From: CAZJHX01 sp964545715
GTDB lineage: Bacteria > Myxococcota_A > UBA9042 > GCA-2863065
Direction of reading: 5' to 3'
Length of the DNA stretch: 28,684 bases
NCBI GenBank assembly: GCA_964545715.1
Contig: CAZJHX010000140.1
Coordinates: 1-28,684, forward strand
The notes under the pieces were generated by a model. That model saw nothing but the letters and a program-made list of their open reading frames with translations, made no database searches and was not told the origin of the DNA. The number at the start of each line of letters is the position of its first letter. Positions within the stretch are counted from its first letter, which is position 1. This document shows positions 7,564 to 18,726 of the stretch, piece by piece. Both the position numbers and the translations under genes were made by a program.

Positions 7564-8972
7564 GCGCCGCCAACGCGGTAGCGATCGCCCGCGCCGAGAC
7601 GCCGGACACCCCCATTGCTCATCTGCGCTGGGGCAGCCGCGGCCCGACCGTGCAGCGCCTCGCCCACGACCGCACGCTAGACGTGCTGTTGCGTCGCGCT
7701 CGGTGGCGACGCCCGCACGCCGTACGTCGCGAGCGGAGCGGAGGCCAGGAGCAGCTATACCTGGACCCGCTCCCGCCGACGGCGCCCGGCTTCTACGCCT
7801 CGTGGGCTACCGAGCTGTCCTTTGCACAGCGAGGCCACGCCCACTTTGTCATGACCGCGTGCCACACCGACGGCATCATCGAGGACGACGCCGACTTCTG
7901 GGCGCTGGAAGACATGCTCACCGAAAGCCATCGGCCGACCCCCGACGTGCAGTGCCCATGCGGCAGCCGCGTTGTCCTGGGTGAGGCGGCGTGCCCGGCG
8001 TGCGGCGGTGTGGAGCCCATGGGCCGGATGCTGGCCGCCCACGGCGACACGCTCGACGCGGCGCTGCACTATGAGGTGACCCGCCGGCTGGGCAACGACG
8101 CCACTCTCGCGGTGGCGCAGTCCGTTCGACAGGGCTTGAACCAACTACCACGAGAGGGCCCGCCCTCGGCCTTGGAGACGGACGGTCCAAACGACCACCC
8201 GCGCCGCATGATCCGGCACTTCGATCGCACTCTGTCGCTGGAGGCTGTCGACTGGTCGTGGCTGGCCGAGCTGCGCGACACCATCCCCGACAGCCGCGCG
8301 ATTCTCCAAAAAGCCGAGGCTGTCTCAGTAGCGGTGCGTCGCTGGTGGCTACCAAACACGAGCGCCGGATGGGTCGCGGGTTCTATCGACCGCAAAGAAC
8401 AGGCGCAGCAAAGAAAGGCCCGCTGGACCGAAACCGCCCAGCACCTGGCCGCCGTCGGTGCTGCCTACCAACGCTGCGCCGCGGCATATGCCCCGGTCCG
8501 CCGGATCCTCGCGCGCGACCACGGCATGACGGTCGGCAAGGCGCTGAAGTGGCTGTGGAAAGGGACAAAGGCCGTGATGACGTCGGGCGCCAGCCTCTTA
8601 TGGGACGGCGCGATCGGGCTGGCCAAAAACCACCGCGAAGAGAAGGCGTTCACACGCCTGGACGAGGAACTCCGACAGATGTGGGGCCAGGTGGAGCGGG
8701 CCGAGCAGCGCCTGGCCGATGCAAGGGAGCGCCAGCGGGCGGCAGATGACACACACCGCCGGGCCGCGACCGCTTTCTTGAAAGCCGGGCTTCTCGCGGA
8801 CTACGCCACGGTCCCGATCGCTCAGCGCCTGCCGCTGGTTCGCCGGCTGGCTGACCATCTGGAGGTGGGCTTCAGCTGCCCAGAGCCGGGCGCCCGGCTG
8901 TGGTGGACAAACCCGGCCGTCTGGGTGGGCGCGGGCCTCGTGTTGACGCTGCTGCTGTGGGCGATCTTCTAG
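7560..8972 (+). CDS. Zinc-ribbon, coiled-coil, tail-anchored membrane protein of unknown function
   Basis: A 470-residue protein started by GTG 7560, four bases inside the zincin gene. Residues 132-148 make a zinc ribbon of CxC...CxxC form (C132, C134, C145, C148). A helical middle contains Trp- and Arg-rich segments (about 225-300). A charged coiled coil follows at about 360-405. The last 25 residues are one hydrophobic segment (TNPAVWVGAGLVLTLLLWAI), so the protein is probably tail-anchored with its bulk in the cytoplasm. No catalytic motif is evident. Coupling to the metalloprotease suggests a partner, substrate, inhibitor or membrane recruiter for it; this is inference from gene order only. 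The stop shares CTAG with the convergent lipoprotein gene. Confidence 0.75.
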   Translation: MSAANAVAIARAETPDTPIAHLRWGSRGPTVQRLAHDRTLDVLLRRARWRRPHAVRRERSGGQEQLYLDPLPPTAPGFYASWATELSFAQRGHAHFVMTACHTDGIIEDDADFWALEDMLTESHRPTPDVQCPCGSRVVLGEAACPACGGVEPMGRMLAAHGDTLDAALHYEVTRRLGNDATLAVAQSVRQGLNQLPREGPPSALETDGPNDHPRRMIRHFDRTLSLEAVDWSWLAELRDTIPDSRAILQKAEAVSVAVRRWWLPNTSAGWVAGSIDRKEQAQQRKARWTETAQHLAAVGAAYQRCAAAYAPVRRILARDHGMTVGKALKWLWKGTKAVMTSGASLLWDGAIGLAKNHREEKAFTRLDEELRQMWGQVERAEQRLADARERQRAADDTHRRAATAFLKAGLLADYATVPIAQRLPLVRRLADHLEVGFSCPEPGARLWWTNPAVWVGAGLVLTLLLWAIF

Positions 8973-10951
8973 TTGGGGGAGTCCGCTCGCTGGACTACGT
9001 CTCCCGTCAGGGTCGTGTAGCCCGTGGCGCGCGTGACCGCGGCGGGTTCAAACGCCAGCAGCGTCTTGCTCTCGATGCCTGGAACCATCGACAGATCGAA
9101 GGCCGGCAGCGGGACGCGCTGCAGGAAGCCCTGGCCGACCACGTCGCTCAAAACGGAGCCGACGATGTCCTGCAGGATCGTGACGACCAGCTCTCGGTGG
9201 GCGCTGAATGAGCCGTCCAGCTCGACCAGCTGCAGCTCCAGAGCCTCGATGGACAGCACACCGGCGCTCAGGGCCACCGTGCCGTCGTCGTTTGGGGCCG
9301 CGCCCAGCTCCACGATCACGCGCGCTGAGGCCCATGCCGTGACCGCACCCTTGGCGCCGTTGACCTCGAGCTCGGCCTGGACCTTGAGGTCTCCGACCTG
9401 CATCTGAAGTGTGCCGTCCGCGCGGCATTGGGTCAGAACCGGCGGCATGTGCGGCTCCAGGGCGACCGCGCCGATGCCGAAGGGGCCCGACGCGCTGATG
9501 GCGTCGAACACGCTCGGGGCGATCTCCGCGTGCAAGATGCCGCCCCACCAGGCCGCAAACAGCAGCTGGTTGACGATGTCGTCGTGCAGGGACATCGCCA
9601 CGGGCTGATCCTTGGGCAGCGCCGCCTCGTCGGACGCGCCGCACACACCCCGGGCGACCGCCCCCGGCGAGTCGATGCCCGCCGCCTGAAGTGCCGGGCC
9701 TATCGGCGACGTGATCTGCACGCCCAGGGCCAGGCTGCCGCCGTCCGGCGTCAGCTCGATGGCGGTGGGGCGCACGCCGACGTCCACGGACAGCCCCGCG
9801 GTCTGGCCGGGCAGCGGCGGCAGGTCGAACGTGAGCGTGCTGGTCGAGAACTGGGTCAGCGCGCCGGCCAGCGTCTCGGCCACGTTGTTTTTGACGGTGT
9901 CCTCCAGCACCTGCTCCAGCTGCTCCGTGACCGGGCCCTCGAAGGCGGCCAGCAGGATGACTATCAAGGCGCTGGTTGTGTCATCGCCGTCCAGCACCAC
10001 CTCCTGGTCCACGATCTCGACGACCACCTCCGGCACCGTGACCGTGATGGCGCCGTCCTCGCCGATGTCGACCAGCAGCTGACCCTCCGCGGACACCGCA
10101 ACCGCGGTCAGGGTACCCTTGGCGTCGATGCAATCACCCTCGGTCTTGGTGCTGAACCCGATCGCCAGGTCCTCGACCACGGCGCTCAGCGCGATGGCGC
10201 CCTTGGTCGGGACCAGGTCGATGTCGCCGACTTTGTAGCTGACGGACTCGATGACCAGGCAGTCCAGGATCGGGTTGGGCTCGCGCGGCGGGGGCTGGGC
10301 GGCCAGCATGGCCGGGATGTCCAGCCCCTCGATGACCAGGCGCGCCACCGTGGCCAGGTCGTCGACGTCGGACGGATCATCGTCGTCCCAGAAGGCGGCG
10401 CCCAGCCATGCGAACAGCGCGTTGGGCACGACCGCGGACTCGCTCGGCCCCGCCGTGGTCTTGTAGAAGCTGTCGGACGCAACCAGCGCATGCACGGCGC
10501 GCGCAGAGACCCCCACGGTGTCGGTCGCCTCGGCCGCCACGATGTTGATGCCGTGCTCCGGCGTGATCTGTCCCGAGAAGGCCCCGTCGCTGCCGACCGC
10601 GACCTCGACGCCGCCCAGCGTGACCTTGGCCAGGGTCGCGGACTTTGCGGTCGCTGTGCCCGAGACCGGAACCGTCACGCCAACCGCATCGACGCTGCCC
10701 GCGCGCGGCGGGGTCTGCAGCGTGATCAAGGGCACGCACTCGGCGTCCCACAGCGGCACGAAGTGACACACACCGTTGACCAGGCGCTCGTCAAACGTGC
10801 ACGCATTGCCGTCATCGCAGGCCGGGAGAGCCCCGGTATCCGTCGAGATCTCCGCAGCGTCGGCCACGGGCGGGACCACCGGCGGGTCATCGTCACCACA
10901 GCCGCAAAACGCCGTCAGACAGGCCAAAACCAGCAGCGTGCGCTTGAACAT
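8969..10951 (-). CDS. Large predicted lipoprotein, possible lipid-binding beta fold
   Basis: A 660-residue protein. The N-terminus has a basic start and hydrophobic core ending in FCGC-GDDD. The -1 Gly and following Asp-rich stretch favour a lipoprotein with its anchor Cys near residue 18, although the lipobox is not canonical. A Cys-rich motif of the Myxococcota type (CDDGNACTFDE...GVCHF) follows at about 45-70. The rest alternates amphipathic beta strands and long amphipathic helices in two similar-looking halves. That pattern recalls the tubular BPI/SMP-type lipid-binding folds, but this is a weak structural impression. ATG 10951 has no Shine-Dalgarno; TAGAAT lies six bases upstream. The gene diverges from the GH5 operon with 29 bases between starts. 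Confidence 0.72.
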   Translation of the reverse strand: MFKRTLLVLACLTAFCGCGDDDPPVVPPVADAAEISTDTGALPACDDGNACTFDERLVNGVCHFVPLWDAECVPLITLQTPPRAGSVDAVGVTVPVSGTATAKSATLAKVTLGGVEVAVGSDGAFSGQITPEHGINIVAAEATDTVGVSARAVHALVASDSFYKTTAGPSESAVVPNALFAWLGAAFWDDDDPSDVDDLATVARLVIEGLDIPAMLAAQPPPREPNPILDCLVIESVSYKVGDIDLVPTKGAIALSAVVEDLAIGFSTKTEGDCIDAKGTLTAVAVSAEGQLLVDIGEDGAITVTVPEVVVEIVDQEVVLDGDDTTSALIVILLAAFEGPVTEQLEQVLEDTVKNNVAETLAGALTQFSTSTLTFDLPPLPGQTAGLSVDVGVRPTAIELTPDGGSLALGVQITSPIGPALQAAGIDSPGAVARGVCGASDEAALPKDQPVAMSLHDDIVNQLLFAAWWGGILHAEIAPSVFDAISASGPFGIGAVALEPHMPPVLTQCRADGTLQMQVGDLKVQAELEVNGAKGAVTAWASARVIVELGAAPNDDGTVALSAGVLSIEALELQLVELDGSFSAHRELVVTILQDIVGSVLSDVVGQGFLQRVPLPAFDLSMVPGIESKTLLAFEPAAVTRATGYTTLTGDVVQRADSPN

Positions 10952-10980
10952 CCGCCCATTCTATCGTACTAAACGGCGGG
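10952..10980. promoter_or_regulatory. 29-base divergent control region upstream of the GH5 operon
   Basis: This short gap is all that separates the lipoprotein start (minus) and the GH5 start (plus). On minus, TAGAAT (complement of 10958-10963) is a five-of-six match to a -10 box, six bases from the ATG, compatible with a leaderless transcript. On plus, GGCGGG directly before ATG 10981 is a poor ribosome site. No -35 box fits on either strand without entering the neighbouring gene. Any operator for the operon must lie here or inside the coding regions. Confidence 0.4.
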
Positions 10981-13470
10981 ATGCGCCCTACAATGACAGG
11001 GCTGGCCGTGGCGGTACTCGTACTGGCATGCGGCGGCGAAGAACCGCACTTCGACATGGTGTGGACGCAGACCACCTCGCGCGTACGCACCCCCACCATC
11101 ACGACGACCGGCCCCGACGGCGCAACCGTCACACACCAGCGCCCGCATCTGGTCGACAGCCACGGCCGCTACGTCCACGTGCGCGGTATCAACGTCAGCG
11201 GGTCGCACAAAGCGCCGCCCACGGAGGAGTTTCCGTCGCTGTACCCACTGCCGACGGACCCGGCCCTCAAGTCGAAGTGCCAAACCACCGTGCCGATGCC
11301 GGTCGAGTGCATCCCTGCTCGCACGGTCTCGTACGTCGGTCGCCCGTTCCCGCTGGAGGACGCCGACCGATGGTTCGGCGAGCTGGCCGGCCTGGGGTTC
11401 AACTCGGTGCGCTTGATCACGAACTGGGAGTCGATCCAGCCCTTCCGCCCGGGCACGTGCGACGGCCGCGAGGGCTACTCGCCGCAGTGCTACGATCTCA
11501 AGTACCTGGACTACTACGAGTCGCTGCTTCAGAGCGCCCGCGACCACGGCCTGTACGTGCTGGTCGACATGCACCAGGACGTCTTCAGCCGCTATTTGAT
11601 GTCGTACTACAACGAGGCGCCCAAGTACGGCTCGCCGACCGACCCGATCATCCCCGAGCGCGGCAGCGTGGAGCAGCTGCTGCTGGCCCTCTTTCCACCC
11701 TACACAGACTGGGTTCGTGGCCACGGCGCGCCGCGCTGGGTCGTTGCGACCTGCCTGCCCGAGAAGAAGCTGGACTCCAAGTGGTGGGGCGTGTTTCGCG
11801 GGCTCGGGCTGCTGCGCAAGGCCGACGGGGACGCCAACACCGAGCTGCTGACCGCCATTCAAGAGCTCGCCGCCGCGCTGTCGCCGGACGGGCCGATCCC
11901 GGGCTGGGTCGAGTACATCCTCACCCACGTGCCGTCCGAGCCGTTCGGCGTGGACGAGACCAGCGACCTGCTGCCGATCACCCCCTGGCTGCTCAACGGG
12001 GCGCTGTCACTGGACGTGGACCGCTGCTTTGCGGCGCTGTTCGCGGGCGACGTCGTGTTCCCCGGGCTGGTGGTGGACACCGACGGCCGCACAAAGCGTC
12101 GCGTGGACGTCGCCAACCCCGACGCGCTCCCCAACCTCAAAGACTACCTGCAGACCGCCTACACCGACGCCTGGCTGCAGCTTGTCGAGCGCACCCGCAA
12201 ATACGACAACGTGATCGGCTACGACATCATCAACGAGCCCGTCGGCGCCTTCCTGATGCTGGCGCTGGCGGCCACCTTCGTGCAGACCAATGCCGGCGGC
12301 GATCCGGCCATCCCAAGCGACCAGGGCCCGCTGGAGGATCTGCTGATCGGCCTTGTCGGCGAGGGGCTGGCGCAAAACCTGTTGGCTGTGATCGGCGGAC
12401 TGGCGCTGCTGCCGCCCGATGGGCAGGACGAGACGCTGCAAAAATGGGGCATCGCGGACATCGACCTGGGCGCCGCGCTGTCGATCAACTTCAGCTTTGA
12501 CGCCAAACATCTGCAGCCGTTCTACGAGCGCGTCGGCGGCGCCATCGCCGCGGCGGATCCCAACGCCATCATCTGGTTCGAGTCGTCGACCAGCCTGCGG
12601 ACGATCACCGGCCCAAGCCCCTTCTTTGACCTGCCGCTCACCCGCCCTCAGGGCATCGAGCAGCTCGTCTACGCGCCGCACTGGTACCCCGACATCTACC
12701 CGCGCGCCGGCATCGGCTCCCCGCCACGCGAGTTTCAGCCCGACGAGTGGCTGTATCGCGACTTCACCGAGGATCTGCGCCACCACATCGAGCAATCGTC
12801 CACGTGGCTGGGCAACGTGCCGGTCGTCTTCGGGGAGTTCGGCACCTACTTCAACTTCGGCGGCATCCAGGCGTCGATCGACTCCGGCTACGCGATCAGC
12901 GCCCACGTGCTCAACAGCTATTACGAGGCCTTCGAGGCCCTGAACACCGGCAGCATGCTGTGGGTCTTCTCGGCCGAGAACGACTACAACTACGGCGAGC
13001 TGTGGAATCACGAGGACTTCTCGATCATCGATCCCTCGGGAGAGCCGCGCGCGTGGCCCGCCTACGTACGCACGTATGCCCGCGCCACCAGCGGTAAATT
13101 GATCCACCAGCAGTTCAACAGCCAATACCACTTTCATGACCCCGACCACGGCACGGCGCAGCCCGAGCGCCACTACGACCTGGTGATGGCCATGCGCGAG
13201 ACCGACGCGCCGACCGAGGTGTTTGTACCGCGCCGCCAGTATCCGAACGGCTTCTACGTGTGGCTCTCCGACGGGCGCGCCTTCTACGACCGCGAGCGGC
13301 AGGTGCTTTACTGGTATCCCAGCCGCCAGAAGCCCGGCACGCAGCACACGCTGCACATCGAGCCCCACATGCTGGATCGCGAGGCGCTGGGCTGGGCCTA
13401 TTTCTTTGATGGCCACCACATGATCACCGGACAGGGCGACCCGTTCTGGACGTCTGCGGTGACGCAATGA
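10981..13470 (+). CDS. GH5 glycoside hydrolase lipoprotein, endoglycoceramidase-like
   Basis: An 829-residue retaining glycosidase of family GH5. A short signal with lipobox VLAC (Cys about residue 17) suggests outer-membrane anchoring. Landmarks are HVRGIN near the barrel start, the motif DMHQDVFSRY (D196-Y205) shared with endoglycoceramidase-type GH5 enzymes, the acid/base Glu in NEP (E419) and the nucleophile in FGEFG (E619). A C-terminal beta-sandwich (about 720-815) matches the GH5 C-terminal domain of that subgroup. Those enzymes release glycans from glycolipids, and one subgroup acts on galactose-rich chains; the substrate here is inferred. Two long stretches, about 255-400 and 425-530, enlarge the barrel loops. 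It opens an operon for galactose-type catabolism, which fits a galactose-releasing role. ATG 10993 is an alternative start. Confidence 0.85.
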   Translation: MRPTMTGLAVAVLVLACGGEEPHFDMVWTQTTSRVRTPTITTTGPDGATVTHQRPHLVDSHGRYVHVRGINVSGSHKAPPTEEFPSLYPLPTDPALKSKCQTTVPMPVECIPARTVSYVGRPFPLEDADRWFGELAGLGFNSVRLITNWESIQPFRPGTCDGREGYSPQCYDLKYLDYYESLLQSARDHGLYVLVDMHQDVFSRYLMSYYNEAPKYGSPTDPIIPERGSVEQLLLALFPPYTDWVRGHGAPRWVVATCLPEKKLDSKWWGVFRGLGLLRKADGDANTELLTAIQELAAALSPDGPIPGWVEYILTHVPSEPFGVDETSDLLPITPWLLNGALSLDVDRCFAALFAGDVVFPGLVVDTDGRTKRRVDVANPDALPNLKDYLQTAYTDAWLQLVERTRKYDNVIGYDIINEPVGAFLMLALAATFVQTNAGGDPAIPSDQGPLEDLLIGLVGEGLAQNLLAVIGGLALLPPDGQDETLQKWGIADIDLGAALSINFSFDAKHLQPFYERVGGAIAAADPNAIIWFESSTSLRTITGPSPFFDLPLTRPQGIEQLVYAPHWYPDIYPRAGIGSPPREFQPDEWLYRDFTEDLRHHIEQSSTWLGNVPVVFGEFGTYFNFGGIQASIDSGYAISAHVLNSYYEAFEALNTGSMLWVFSAENDYNYGELWNHEDFSIIDPSGEPRAWPAYVRTYARATSGKLIHQQFNSQYHFHDPDHGTAQPERHYDLVMAMRETDAPTEVFVPRRQYPNGFYVWLSDGRAFYDRERQVLYWYPSRQKPGTQHTLHIEPHMLDREALGWAYFFDGHHMITGQGDPFWTSAVTQ

Positions 13471-14781
13471 GCGCGGCGCGAATCGCGTGCATCGCAGCGG
13501 CCCTGAGCGTCGCCACACCCAGCGCCGGCGCCGGACAGGGCCCGGTCACGTTGAACATCGGCGCGCGCTTTTTGTCTGTCGTCCACTTCCGCACCGACTC
13601 CGACTTCGACCCCAGCCCGCGCGTCTTCGACCCCGACGGCCAAAGCGAGGGTCAGGCGGCCACCTTCTTCTCGCCAAAGATCCAGCTCACCACCGGCAGA
13701 GACTTCGAACTCTTCTACGAAGCGGAGCTGGGCTGGAACATCTGGAGCCGCAACGCCGCCGGCCTGCCCAACCAGTTTCTACCCAGCGAGCAGCAAGGCC
13801 TTGGCGTGCGTCACCGGCAGCTTTGGACTCGCTGGCGACCGAACGACGCCGTGGATCTGCGGGTGGGCTACCAGCACTTTGCCGACCCGAGTCGCCTCTT
13901 TCTGGACCACGAGTGGGCTGCGCTGAGCCTGACGCTGCGCGGTCAAGGTGTGCACGGCACGCTGCTGATCGGCCAGCTGCCGGAGTCCACGTTTGAGGGC
14001 ATCGACGTGCGCGAGGACAACTTCGTCAACGACAGCATCTTCGGCGGCGTCTCGGCGGGCTACAGGCACGGCGGGCTCACGGTCGACGCCGGCGCGTGGG
14101 TCGTCGGCGACCTGCGCGAGGTGGACCGCCCGCTGGTGCTGGCCACCGGGCTGGCAGGGCTGCGCTTTCAGCGAGGCGATCTGCGGGTTCGCGCCCACGT
14201 AGTCGGGCAGGCGGGCGTCTGGGAGGGCGCGGCGCTGGGCGGAGACGACGTCGACATCCTGGCCTGGGCGGCGCAGGCCGGCGTACGCCACACAATCGGC
14301 GCGTTCGAGTGGTCGGCCAACGTTCTGGTGCTCTCCCCCGACGACGCGCACGACGGCAACACCAGCCAGGGCGCCTTCTTCGGCTCCGGCAAGAACCACA
14401 GCCCCTCCACGGTGCTGACCGAAAACGAGCACCGCGACCGCTACGACAACCTGGACGAGCGCATGGCGACCGCGATGGGTCCCTTCTTTGTGGGGCGCGC
14501 CGGGCTGGTGGTCGGCGATGCCTCAGCGGGCTGGGAGGTCACGCCCTGGTACACGCCGCGCGTGATCATGGCGGCCGGCATGGTGCTCGAGGCGGAAAAC
14601 TCGCTGGGCCAGGTGTTCGCCGGCTTTGAGCTGGCGCTGGACAACACCTTCAAGCTGGGCGAGCCCGGCTACGCATTTGTGGTCGCCGACGCGTTTGTGC
14701 CCGGCGGGGCCGCAGCCGCCTTTGTAAACGACGTGGACCGCACGGCCACCGAGCCGGTCTTTGGAGTCAGGGTGGGCATCG

Positions 14782-14795
<14 letters not shown>
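13467..14795 (+). CDS. Outer-membrane beta-barrel protein (porin-like)
   Basis: A 442-residue protein with a type I signal peptide (cleavage near AGA-GQG, about residue 23). The rest is made of alternating-polarity beta strands separated by Asp/Gly/Asn-rich turns, ending in a beta strand (VRVGIGVNL). This is the layout of an outer-membrane barrel, comparable to alginate-export-type porins (PF13372), though I cannot confirm that family. It overlaps the GH5 gene by four bases (ATGA) and precedes the catabolic enzymes, so the likely job is passage of the released sugar or oligosaccharide across the outer membrane. The last strand does not end in Phe/Trp, the usual barrel-assembly signal. Confidence 0.75.
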
Positions 14796-16502
<1,707 letters not shown>

Positions 16503-16503
<1 letters not shown>

Positions 16504-17252
16504 TGTTTGCCGAATACCCAAGCCTGAAGGGACGCGGGGTCCTGATCACGGGCGGCGGCTCGGGCATCGGCGCCAGCCTGGTCCGACAGTTTGCAACCCA
16601 GGGGGCTCAGGTGGCGTTTTTGGACGTCGCCGAGGAGCCCTCGCTGGCGCTGACAGCCGACCTCGGGGGCGCCGCGCACTTCATCCGCTGCAACCTGGCC
16701 GACGTCGACGCGCTGCGAGAAGCCGTCCGGACCGCGGGCCAACGCGTCGGTCCGATCCGGGTGCTGGTCAACAACGCGGGATGGGACCAGCGGCACGCCA
16801 TCGAAGACGTCACCGAGGCGCTGTGGGACAGCGTTCAAAACGTAAACCTGCGACCACATTTCTTCACCGCGCAGGCCGTGGTGGACGGCATGGCGGACGC
16901 GGGCGGCGGCTCCATCATCAACATCAGCTCCATCGCCCATCGCGTCGGCGTGGAGGGCATGCCGGGTTATCTGACCGCCAAGGCGGGTATCGTGGGCCTG
17001 ACACGGGCGCTGGCTCGCGACCTGGGGCCCAAGCGCATTCGGGTCAACGCGGTGCTGCCCGGCTGGGTCAAAACCGAGCGGCAGGTCGCCCAGTGGCTCA
17101 ACCCGCAGGCCGAGGCGCAGTGGCTGCAGGCGCAGTGCCTCAAAGAGATGCTGGAGCCTGAGGACGTCAGCCGTCTCGTGCTGTTTCTGGCGGCCGACGA
17201 TAGTCGGATGATCACGGCGCAGAGCTACGTCGTGGACGGGGGGCGCAGTTGA
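16503..17252 (+). CDS. SDR-family sugar 1-dehydrogenase
   Basis: A 249-residue classical short-chain dehydrogenase/reductase. Motifs are the dinucleotide loop TGGGSGIG (16-23), NNAG (90-93), Ser at 142/143, and Y156-x-x-x-K160. Asp41 at the end of strand 2 favours NAD+ over NADP+. In this operon the expected reaction is oxidation of D-galactose (or a related aldose) at C1 to the lactone, the first step before the SMP-30 lactonase. The ATG shares its A with the dehydratase stop (TGATG). The substrate cannot be fixed from sequence: arabinose, fucose or galactose are all plausible, and galactose is preferred because DgoK and DgoA follow. Confidence 0.85.
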
Positions 17253-18115
17253 GGCTGGCGCTGATCGGCGTCGACTGGGGCACCACGTCGTTTCGCGCGA
17301 TGAAGCTGGACGGCGACGGCGAGATCCTGGACCGCGTCGAGACCGATGACGGAATCACCTCGGTGCGCAGCGGCGAGTTCGCCGGCGTGCTGGAGTCGCG
17401 CATCGGCGGGTGGATGCACGACGCACCGCTCACGCCTGTCGTGATGAGCGGCATGATCGGCAGCGCGCACGGCTGGGTCGACGCGGGCTACCTGCAGTGT
17501 CCGGCCGCCCTGCGCACCTTGCGCGGACACCTGGTCAAGGCGCCTCAAAAGGGCGTGTACGTCATCCCCGGGCTGAAGCTTGCCGGGGACCGCCGGCGAG
17601 CGCCGGATGTGATGCGCGGCGAAGAGACCCAGCTTTTGGGGCTGGACGAGCCGGACGGCCTGGTCTGCCTACCGGGCACCCACTCCAAATGGGTATGGCT
17701 GACGCGCGGAGTGGTTCAGCGCTTCACGACCGCGATAACGGGTGAGGTCTATCAGGTGCTGCGCAACCACAGCCTGCTCGGCCGGCTGATGACCGGCGAC
17801 GACCATCACGCAGGCGCCTTCGAGCGCGGCGTCACCGCGTCCGGACGGTCCGGCGGACTGCTGCAACACCTCTTCTCGGTGCGCACGCTACCTCTGCTCG
17901 GGAACATGCCTCAGGCAGCGGCCGGCTCGTACCTGTCGGGCTTGCTGATCGGCCACGAGGTCCGCGCCTCAGGCAAGCACGAGACCGTTCGCATCGTGGG
18001 CGCGCCGGCGTTGGCAGAGCGATATCGGGATGCGCTGGAGCTGGTCGGGCGCAAGGCCTCCATCGTCGACGGGATGGCGGCGTCCGGGCGCGGACTGGCG
18101 AGGATGATGCGATGA
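17249..18115 (+). CDS. dgoK: 2-dehydro-3-deoxygalactonokinase
   Basis: A 288-residue member of the DgoK family (PF05035). Landmarks are the N-terminal phosphate-binding stretch GVDWGTTSFRA, the central MSGMIGS, VMRGEETQLLG and CLPGTHSKWV motifs, and a C-terminal VRIVGAPAL stretch for nucleotide binding. It phosphorylates 2-keto-3-deoxygalactonate at C6 with ATP, giving KDPGal for the aldolase encoded next. The start is a TTG overlapping the SDR stop (TTGA); no ATG or GTG gives a full N-terminus. The length is typical of the family. It is a diagnostic gene for galactonate rather than gluconate catabolism. Confidence 0.92.
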   Translation: MRLALIGVDWGTTSFRAMKLDGDGEILDRVETDDGITSVRSGEFAGVLESRIGGWMHDAPLTPVVMSGMIGSAHGWVDAGYLQCPAALRTLRGHLVKAPQKGVYVIPGLKLAGDRRRAPDVMRGEETQLLGLDEPDGLVCLPGTHSKWVWLTRGVVQRFTTAITGEVYQVLRNHSLLGRLMTGDDHHAGAFERGVTASGRSGGLLQHLFSVRTLPLLGNMPQAAAGSYLSGLLIGHEVRASGKHETVRIVGAPALAERYRDALELVGRKASIVDGMAASGRGLARMMR

Positions 18116-18726
18116 GCGTGTTGAGCAGCTGGCTGCAGCGGATGCCGGTGGTGGCGATTCTGCGCGGGATCAGGCCGGTTGAGGCGGCTGACGTGGGGCA
18201 CTCGCTCGTCGCTGCCGGCGTCACGATCATCGAGGTCCCACTAAACTCCCCGGATCCGCTGGACAGCATTGCGGCGCTGGCGCGGGCGTTGGACGGGCAG
18301 GCTCTGATCGGCGCCGGCACCGTACTGACGCCGGCCCAGGTCACCGCAGTCCGGGACGCGGGCGGCAAAGTGATCGTCTCACCCAACACCGATCCCGACG
18401 TCATCGCCGCCACCGTGGAGGCCGGGCTCGTCTCGATCCCCGGGTTTGTCACGCCGACCGAAGCGTTTGCGGCCACGCAGGCAGGGGCCCAGGCGCTGAA
18501 GCTCTTTCCCGCGTCTGTGGTCGGCCCGGCGGGGTTGCGCGCGATGGGCGCGGTGCTGCCCGACGTCCCGGTGCTGGCGGTAGGCGGCGTCAACCTGAGC
18601 ACCAGCGCCGAGTGGCTGGCACATGGCGCGACGGGGTTCGGACTTGGCGCAGCCCTCTACCGCCCCGGCGACACGGCCGACCAGGTGCTCGAGCGCGCCA
18701 AAGCGTTTGTCGAGGCCATGCCGTGA
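18112..18726 (+). CDS. dgoA: 2-dehydro-3-deoxy-6-phosphogalactonate aldolase
   Basis: A 204-residue class I KDPG/KDPGal aldolase, single TIM-barrel domain of normal length. R18 in AILRG, the general acid/base E41 in IIEVPLNSP and the Schiff-base K130 in ALKLFPA are all present. EVPLNSP rather than EVTLRT-type sequence and the GGVN phosphate loop agree with the DgoA branch rather than Eda. It cleaves KDPGal to pyruvate and D-glyceraldehyde-3-phosphate in the cytoplasm, the last committed step of the pathway. It overlaps dgoK by four bases (ATGA). Confidence 0.92.
   Translation: MSVLSSWLQRMPVVAILRGIRPVEAADVGHSLVAAGVTIIEVPLNSPDPLDSIAALARALDGQALIGAGTVLTPAQVTAVRDAGGKVIVSPNTDPDVIAATVEAGLVSIPGFVTPTEAFAATQAGAQALKLFPASVVGPAGLRAMGAVLPDVPVLAVGGVNLSTSAEWLAHGATGFGLGAALYRPGDTADQVLERAKAFVEAMP

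Noticed and set aside
9428..10972. A 514-codon plus-strand open frame opposite the large lipoprotein
   Set aside because: Low-complexity Arg/Gln/Asp/Gly composition typical of an antisense shadow; no ribosome site or recognisable motif.
12007..13518. A 503-codon minus-strand open frame opposite the GH5 gene
   Set aside because: Val/Arg/Gly-rich shadow; the plus strand carries the GH5 catalytic motifs in order.
18612..18722. Upstream extension of the lactonase into dgoA
   Set aside because: The family N-terminus (metal ligand E15) begins right after GTG 18723, which overlaps the aldolase stop as at other junctions of the operon.
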